From: Rubripirellula sp.
GTDB lineage: Bacteria > Planctomycetota > Planctomycetia > Pirellulales > Pirellulaceae
Assembly: GCA_029287555.1 (NCBI GenBank)
Contig: JARFQX010000412.1
Coordinates: forward strand, 1-12,837
Direction: 5' to 3'
DNA: 12,837 nucleotides
Positions 8,056-12,837 of the stretch are shown here, one piece after another. Both the position numbers and the translations under genes were made by a program. Below the pieces are notes generated by a model. The model made no database searches, was not told the DNA's origin, and saw only the letters and a program-made list of their open reading frames with translations. Each line of letters starts with the position of its first letter. Positions within the stretch are counted from its first letter, which is position 1.

Positions 8056-8250
8056 ATGCCGAATCGTCCCGTCCGACCAGTCAAGCCGACCCGAGCCGCC
8101 AAGCCGACCAAGGCGATCAAACCGATGAAGGCACCGCAGCCTCCGAAGCCGCACCGGCAACCGGTTGCCAGCAAGCCCTCCGTCCCTCCCAAGGCCGAGA
8201 AGCCAACCAAAGCTGTCAAGCCGACGAAGCCAACCAAGACGAAGAAATGA
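8056..8250 (+). CDS. Small, strongly basic Lys/Pro/Thr-repeat protein
   Basis: 64 residues containing 15 Lys, 4 Arg and 17 Pro, against a single acidic residue (Glu48), with no aromatic residue or cysteine. Lysines recur every third position in two runs (16-25 and 46-61), often as KPT or KPx triplets, so the chain is probably disordered or polyproline-II-like with a charged face. The composition recalls bacterial histone-H1-like tails, which bind DNA, but binding to another polyanion is equally possible. No signal peptide or membrane segment is present. A clear ribosome binding site and repetitive but non-identical codons argue that it is a real gene. It lies 155 bases after the glycosyltransferase, which carries a matching segment including KPTKPTK. 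I do not recognise a named family. Confidence 0.65.
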   Translation: MPNRPVRPVKPTRAAKPTKAIKPMKAPQPPKPHRQPVASKPSVPPKAEKPTKAVKPTKPTKTKK

Positions 8251-8424
8251 GGTTTATTCGTCTCGCCTGAGGCTGCCGGTAGACGGTTCAGCCGGTCGAC
8301 GGCAAAGAGCGGTTGCGAGCAACGCCGGCCCGTCGATTGGAGATCGCATTTGATTGGTGCTGTTACTTCTGCTATTTCCTCCCTTGGGCCCGGCTGCGTA
8401 ATCGGCAATCTGAGGCATCAAGTT

Positions 8425-8441
8425 CCGCCCCGGCGGGGTGG
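8425..8441 (+). other. GC-rich hairpin upstream of the hydrolase
   Basis: CCGCCCC (8425-8431) can pair with GGGGTGG (8435-8441), including one G-T pair, around a three-base loop. It lies 31 bases before the GTG start at 8473. There is no T run. It could end transcription from the small gene, sit in the hydrolase leader, or be chance in GC-rich DNA. The rest of the 8251-8472 gap shows nothing I can interpret. Confidence 0.3.
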
Positions 8442-8472
8442 TGAAGTTCTGCATCAAAATGGAAGTTGACTG

Positions 8473-10047
8473 GTGGAATGCAACACGGCGACGGAGCACG
8501 TTTCGAGGTCCGCTGACACCGAATCGGAGAGGGTCATTCTTGTTCATGGGACTTTCGCTTCGTCGGCCGAGGACCACGGAACCGGCTGGTGGCAAATCGG
8601 AAGCTCCGCGTATCGGGAACTCAAGAAACGGCTTCCTCCCGGAGTTTCTCTGGCATCGGAAGGCGAGCTCTTTCGCTGGTCCGGCGAGAATGCCGAGCGT
8701 GCTCGCAGCAAGGCGGCTGTGCGGCTTCTGGATCATATCAAAGCATCCGAGGAGTCAGGCCGTCCTTACCACCTGATCGGACATAGCCACGGCGGATCGG
8801 TGATTTGGGCCGCGCTACGGCTAGCCACGGCACGCAAGCAGGAACTGAGGTACCTGAAGAGTTGGTCGACCGTTGGAACACCGTTCTTGCACCATCAGTC
8901 GCGATCGCCGTGGAGCGTCAGCAACATCGCTTGCATGGTCATGGCATTGCTGATGCTCAACCCGGCGGCCCTCTGTTTGCTTGGGCTGCTACAGATGCCC
9001 TACAAGGTCATGACAGGTCAGATGGAGGATGGTTTCGTCCTCCGGCCGGCAGAGGAAGTTGGTTTTGTTAACGCGACGGTTCGAGCGCCCGTGCTCAAGG
9101 GACTGGAATTGCTGGGGATGTCCTTCACGGCAACCGAGGGTGGGACCCGACTGGGGGATTTCGATCCGCAATCGGGAGAATCGATCGCCCACTTCATGTT
9201 TTGCACCGTCGACGGTTGGCTCATTCTCTTTGCGATCGCGTTGTTGGGATATTTCACATTGCTGCTGGCGAGCTTTTTCCTGAGTTCCGTCTCGGAGGTG
9301 CTGCGAATCACTTGGGAGAAGCGGCTTGAGCATCGCGCCTTTGCAAGATTTCGCAGTCGTTGGCTGGGGATCTGGACCCCGGACGATGAGGCTATCAACG
9401 GACTTCGAGCGACGATGAAATTGTCGGTTTCGTTCATCGGAACGCTCGCGGTGCGCGAGCGAGTTTTTGTCTCGGACCTGTTTTCGATACCCTCCCGCCC
9501 CATCTATCGCTTGTTCGCGCCCATCTACAACCGGTTCTTTCGGCCGCTGTTGGATTCCAAGATTCGTGAGATTGTCATCAAGACAGCCCAGGGAAATGAC
9601 CGACCTGCGGCGCAGGTCATCGCGGTTTCGCCGCACCCTGTCCTGCCGCCGCCCACGCCGTGCGCGCCGCCACTGCCCGAAGCGTTGCAGACAAGGATTC
9701 GATTGAAGGCTGACAGGCACGCGAATGACCTGGGTCCGAAGTTGCGAGTGCTGTTGGCACAACCCTCCCTGTCAACTGGATTTGAAGCGTTCGCTCAAGA
9801 TCTTTCGGGGCGTGAGCTCGTCCACACGTCTTACTTCGACCACGCGGATGTCATTGATCTGTTGGGCCTCAACATCAGTTGGTGTCGTGGAAGAAATAGC
9901 CTTCGACGGGCGGGGGCTTCCCGCGAAATCCGTGAGTGGTTCCATGAGTTTAAAAGATTGCAAATGGTCCAAGAGGCCGAAGAGGAAGCCTTGGTGCCCC
10001 CGATCGATTCCACTTCATCGCCACCGGAACGGTCCATGGCTGCTTAG
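8473..10047 (+). CDS. Membrane-anchored alpha/beta hydrolase (lipase/esterase-like)
   Basis: 524 residues from a GTG start. An in-frame TGA at 8467 lies just upstream, no other usual start codon lies before the first conserved strand, and GGAAG (8461-8465) sits seven bases before it. VILVHGTF (21-28) is the oxyanion-side strand and GHSHGG (103-108) is the nucleophile elbow, with Ser105 as catalytic serine. VGTPF (134-138) is typical of lipase-like folds. Two strongly hydrophobic segments follow (about 150-173 and 250-276). A Pro-rich linker lies near 386-410, and YFDHADVID near the end carries His457, the best candidate for the catalytic histidine. The fold therefore appears to be interrupted by a membrane hairpin. 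It resembles PGAP1/DUF676-type hydrolases in outline only; substrate is unknown. It is monocistronic as far as can be seen, with gaps of over 200 bases on both sides. Confidence 0.82.
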   Translation: MECNTATEHVSRSADTESERVILVHGTFASSAEDHGTGWWQIGSSAYRELKKRLPPGVSLASEGELFRWSGENAERARSKAAVRLLDHIKASEESGRPYHLIGHSHGGSVIWAALRLATARKQELRYLKSWSTVGTPFLHHQSRSPWSVSNIACMVMALLMLNPAALCLLGLLQMPYKVMTGQMEDGFVLRPAEEVGFVNATVRAPVLKGLELLGMSFTATEGGTRLGDFDPQSGESIAHFMFCTVDGWLILFAIALLGYFTLLLASFFLSSVSEVLRITWEKRLEHRAFARFRSRWLGIWTPDDEAINGLRATMKLSVSFIGTLAVRERVFVSDLFSIPSRPIYRLFAPIYNRFFRPLLDSKIREIVIKTAQGNDRPAAQVIAVSPHPVLPPPTPCAPPLPEALQTRIRLKADRHANDLGPKLRVLLAQPSLSTGFEAFAQDLSGRELVHTSYFDHADVIDLLGLNISWCRGRNSLRRAGASREIREWFHEFKRLQMVQEAEEEALVPPIDSTSSPPERSMAA

Positions 10048-10110
10048 GTCGACAGCGTAACGTCATCTGCGCGCAGCAGATTCCGGGCGCTGAAGCAAAG
10101 ACGCGAGAGA

Positions 10111-10126
10111 CTCTGCTGACGCAGAG
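10111..10126 (+). terminator. Small hairpin downstream of the hydrolase
   Basis: CTCTGC and GCAGAG form a perfect six-base stem around a TGAC loop, 63 bases after the hydrolase stop. A pyrimidine stretch (CTCTTTTCCTT) follows only about 20 bases later, so this is at best a weak terminator. Confidence 0.22.
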
Positions 10127-10262
10127 CAGAGCGATCCCACCAGACTCTTTTCCTTACGTACCGGTGTGTCCTCTCCTGCCCCATTGGCGGGTTGTCTTCG
10201 TCGCCTTCATGAAACGGTAACAAGGTCAAAAGGCCCGGGGACCCGGACAAGCCTGAAGGAGT

Positions 10263-10293
10263 TTGCCAGGGCCAAGGCCCGAGCCGCTATGAT
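10263..10293 (+). promoter_or_regulatory. Near-consensus promoter for the secreted metallohydrolase
   Basis: TTGCCA (10263-10268) and TATGAT (10288-10293) each match the sigma-70 consensus at five of six positions, with a 19-base spacer. Transcription would start near 10300, leaving a leader of roughly 95 bases before ATG 10396. Confidence 0.42.
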
Positions 10294-10395
10294 GGTGTGT
10301 CCATTCGCTCTAGAAGTCGCCGACCCCTCTGCGATCGTATCGCCACGACCGTTGGGGCGTACAGCAACGATCCGTTTCCATCGGTATGTATCGAC

Positions 10396-12837
10396 ATGAC
10401 TGCAATTCATTCCAACCGTTTCATCAAGCTGATCGCTTTGCTGGTCAGTCCTGCCTTCCTGTCTTTTTCTTCGTTTCACCCGGCTGCGTTTGCCGCTGGT
10501 GTCACCGAGATTGGCCCACAGAATCGAAATCCGCTTCGCGGCAAAGAGGTGGATTGGATCGATGGTGACTACATACTTCGCAATGATGAACTGGTGGCCG
10601 TGATCGCCCGTCCGGGCCGACTTCGCGATGCCAACATGACGGTCCGAAGTGTCGGTGCGTGCCTGATCGACTTGACTCGACTCGACAGCCAATCGGACCA
10701 ACTCAGTTGCTATTACCCCGCCGCCGGACGGTACAAGTTCTTCGATGATTCCCTGGTCGAATTTGGGGAAACCGACGGCGGGGGCGTTTTCTGGCGGTGC
10801 AAGTCGTCCTCGTCGGTGGCGGGCGATAACGGCGTCGCCACGGTCGAGTACCGCTTGCGCGACGGAGATGGCTTTCTCACCACCAGCATCCGGATCGAGG
10901 GAGAAGACTTAGAGGTCATCAAAGCGTTCGATGGCGTCCGCGCGGATCGCACGTTCAAGTTTTCCGCGTTGCCAGGCACCCCGATTGCCTTTTGCGAAGA
11001 TGAGTACTTTCGACAGACCTATGGCTTCACCGCGGCCGGTGGCGATGAAGTTCCGGTGTGGAACAAGGATCGAATGCGACGCGTGCAGTATGGGCAGGCA
11101 GCCATGGAGCGCGAGACCGGTAGCGTCACTTGGACGACACGCATCTATCCAGCCACATCATCCCTCGACCTCTGGGGCCTGACCGAAGGAGCGGCGCCAC
11201 AAACGTTCTCGGTTCGCGGCGCCGTGGGTGACCAGCCTCGCATCAAGCTGAGTGTCATAGGCGGCGACACCGGACCGCTCAAGCAACCGGCGGTGTGGCG
11301 ATCTGCTGCCCACGGCAAGTCGATCGTTCACTTGCCACCCGGCCGCTACCAGATCAAGGCGGAAGCGATCGGTCACCAGCCGACTGAGCAGGAGATCGTG
11401 GTGGGTGATGAAGCGGCCGATCATCCATTCGAGCTGGGGCCAGCGACCCGCGTTGCCGCCACGATCACCGACGAGGCGACTCAGCCGATTCCCTGCAAGG
11501 TGACATTCTTCGGAACCGAGACCTCCTCCGGTGACAAGACACCCGATCCGGAATTTGGGCTCGACAGCCAAAGCGGCTCGGTCGGCAATTGTGTCTACAC
11601 GGCTGACGGAAGCTTCGTTCGTTCGATCCCGCCTGGTTCCTATGACGTGTTAATCAGCCGAGGACCGGAGTATGACGTGGTCTTCAAGAGGATTGATCTC
11701 GAGGCTGGTGGTGAGGCGAGGATCAAAGCCACCATGCGCCGGGTTGTCGACACAACGGGCTGGGTTAGTGCGGAACTGCACAGTCACAGCAGTCCCTCGG
11801 GCGATAACACGTCCGATCAACTCGGTCGTGTCGAGAACCTGATCTGCGAACATCTTGAGTTTGCGCCCTGCACCGAGCATCAGCGCATCGAATCGTATGA
11901 TGATCAACTCGAAATACTCGACGCCGAAGCGTACATGGCAACTTGCAGCGGCATGGAGTTGACCGGGTCGCTGCTGCCCATTAACCACCAAAACGCCTTT
12001 CCCTTGAAACGCTCACCGTACGCCCAGGATGGTGGTGGACCGAGGACCAGCGGCGATCCGGTCAACCAAATCGCGAGATTGGCGATGTGGGACGACAACG
12101 CCGTCAAGGTTGTGCAAACCAATCACCCCAACATGCGTCAGATGCTCTTTGATCGAGACTTGGATGGAACCGACGACGGCGGCTTCTCAAAGATGGTGGA
12201 CTACATGGATATCATCGAAGTCCACCCGCCGGAGTTGATCTTCCTGAGCGATGAGGAGACCGCGGCGCTCAAGGACCCCGATTCGAATCGGATGAGGCCG
12301 TGGATGAATCTGATTCGCAGTGGTCGACGCATTCCGGGCGTCGTCAACACCGACGCCCATTACAACTGGCACGGCAGCGGTTCGCTGCGGAACTGGATTC
12401 GCTGCAGCACCGACGATCCGGCCGAGATCTCAATTGAAGAGATGGTCGAGCGGCTAGAAACGGGGCAGGTGATCATGTCCACCGGGCCCTTCATGACAGT
12501 GCATTTGCTGCACGACGATCTGGAATCGCCGGCGGAGTTGGGAGATGAAGTTGAGATCAAGGACGACTCCGCAGAACTCGCGGTCAAGATCCAATGTGCG
12601 AATTGGTTGGACGTCAATCGTGTAGAGGTCTTCGTCAATGGCGAGCTGCAGCCACAGCTCTCACGAACGCGGGCGACCCATCCTGATGCCTTCGGAACGG
12701 GCGTGGTGAAGTTTGACCAACGATTGAAGGTTTCGCTGCCACCGCGTTCCTTCATCATCGTGGCGGCAATCGGCGAGCGACTGCAGCTCGGTCGCGTGAT
12801 GGGAACCCGTGAAGGAAAGCGGCCTCCGGTTGTCGTC
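10396..12837 (+). CDS. Secreted CehA/McbA-type (PHP-like) metallohydrolase, C-terminus beyond window
   Basis: The frame is open for 814 codons to the right edge. The first 34 residues form a signal peptide: basic start (R8, K11), hydrophobic core LIALLVSPAFL, and a cleavage site around AFAA (31-34). This supports ATG 10396 over an in-frame GTG at 10297. Residues about 35-300 are a beta-rich region of unknown type. Two carboxypeptidase-regulatory-like beta domains follow (for example HLPPGRYQIKAEA and SIPPGSYDVLISR). The PHP-like metal site then appears in order: HSH 462-464, Glu494-His495, NHPN 576-579, Glu608/His610, and NTDAH ending at His655, the usual ligand series for CehA/McbA phosphoesterase-like enzymes. 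Family members hydrolyse carbamates or phosphoesters; here the substrate is unknown. The tail after about 690 looks like another beta domain. It should act in the periplasm or outside the cell. Confidence 0.87.
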   Translation, partial: MTAIHSNRFIKLIALLVSPAFLSFSSFHPAAFAAGVTEIGPQNRNPLRGKEVDWIDGDYILRNDELVAVIARPGRLRDANMTVRSVGACLIDLTRLDSQSDQLSCYYPAAGRYKFFDDSLVEFGETDGGGVFWRCKSSSSVAGDNGVATVEYRLRDGDGFLTTSIRIEGEDLEVIKAFDGVRADRTFKFSALPGTPIAFCEDEYFRQTYGFTAAGGDEVPVWNKDRMRRVQYGQAAMERETGSVTWTTRIYPATSSLDLWGLTEGAAPQTFSVRGAVGDQPRIKLSVIGGDTGPLKQPAVWRSAAHGKSIVHLPPGRYQIKAEAIGHQPTEQEIVVGDEAADHPFELGPATRVAATITDEATQPIPCKVTFFGTETSSGDKTPDPEFGLDSQSGSVGNCVYTADGSFVRSIPPGSYDVLISRGPEYDVVFKRIDLEAGGEARIKATMRRVVDTTGWVSAELHSHSSPSGDNTSDQLGRVENLICEHLEFAPCTEHQRIESYDDQLEILDAEAYMATCSGMELTGSLLPINHQNAFPLKRSPYAQDGGGPRTSGDPVNQIARLAMWDDNAVKVVQTNHPNMRQMLFDRDLDGTDDGGFSKMVDYMDIIEVHPPELIFLSDEETAALKDPDSNRMRPWMNLIRSGRRIPGVVNTDAHYNWHGSGSLRNWIRCSTDDPAEISIEEMVERLETGQVIMSTGPFMTVHLLHDDLESPAELGDEVEIKDDSAELAVKIQCANWLDVNRVEVFVNGELQPQLSRTRATHPDAFGTGVVKFDQRLKVSLPPRSFIIVAAIGERLQLGRVMGTREGKRPPVVV

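Larger units (their letters stand above)
10048..10395. other. Intergenic region before the secreted metallohydrolase
   Basis: These 348 bases contain a short hairpin near the hydrolase end (10111-10126) and a near-consensus promoter (10263-10293). No convincing gene is present. The antisense frame at 10044-10250 has an unremarkable composition and no motif. No tRNA-like or riboswitch-like fold was recognised. Confidence 0.6.

Noticed and set aside
8007..8408. Minus-strand frame with a repeated Val-Gly-Phe/Leu pattern resembling membrane helices
   Set aside because: The pattern is the mechanical complement of the Lys/Pro/Thr codons on the plus strand, and the same happens at 6682-6885 opposite the glycosyltransferase insertion.
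8989..9762. Minus-strand reading frame of 257 codons
   Set aside because: It is antisense to the hydrolase, with Arg/Gln-rich composition typical of shadow frames in GC-rich DNA.

Overview
The window looks like chromosomal DNA of a planctomycete, probably Pirellulaceae (Rhodopirellula-like). This is inferred from gene content: a giant membrane kinase with a STAND-type NTPase and bacterial tandem repeat domains, a sulfotransferase, a secreted CehA/McbA-type metallohydrolase, and fairly GC-rich DNA with long non-coding gaps. No rRNA, tRNA, insertion sequence or CRISPR array was seen.

Layout. Positions 5271 down to 1 (minus strand) hold one uninterrupted reading frame of at least 1757 codons. 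It encodes a Ser/Thr protein kinase joined to a P-loop NTPase, a single membrane segment and a long repeat-rich C-terminal half, and it runs off the left edge. A 511-base divergent gap (5272-5782) follows, with a long nested inverted repeat built from GAGCAC units. On the plus strand come a sulfotransferase (5783-6559) and, three bases later, a family-4-like glycosyltransferase (6563-7900). They form a tight pair that probably makes or decorates a sulfated glycan. Next is a 64-residue, extremely basic Lys/Pro/Thr protein (8056-8250), then a membrane-anchored alpha/beta hydrolase (8473-10047), a 348-base gap, and a secreted PHP/CehA-type metallohydrolase (10396 to beyond the right edge).

The most unusual observation is that the glycosyltransferase carries, inside its N-terminal half, a Lys/Pro/Thr-rich stretch (about residues 80-115). 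Its lysines recur every third residue, just as in the separate small protein encoded about 150 bases downstream. The shared peptide KPTKPTK and a shared 12-base exact match suggest a common module or a recombination event. A three-residue lysine period would place the charges along one face of a polyproline-II helix, so both segments may bind the same polyanion, possibly the sulfated product of the gene pair. That functional link is inference only.

The other points of interest are the kinase architecture, the inverted repeat between the divergent genes, and a hydrolase whose catalytic serine and likely histidine are separated by two membrane segments. All names come from reading motifs; no database search was run.
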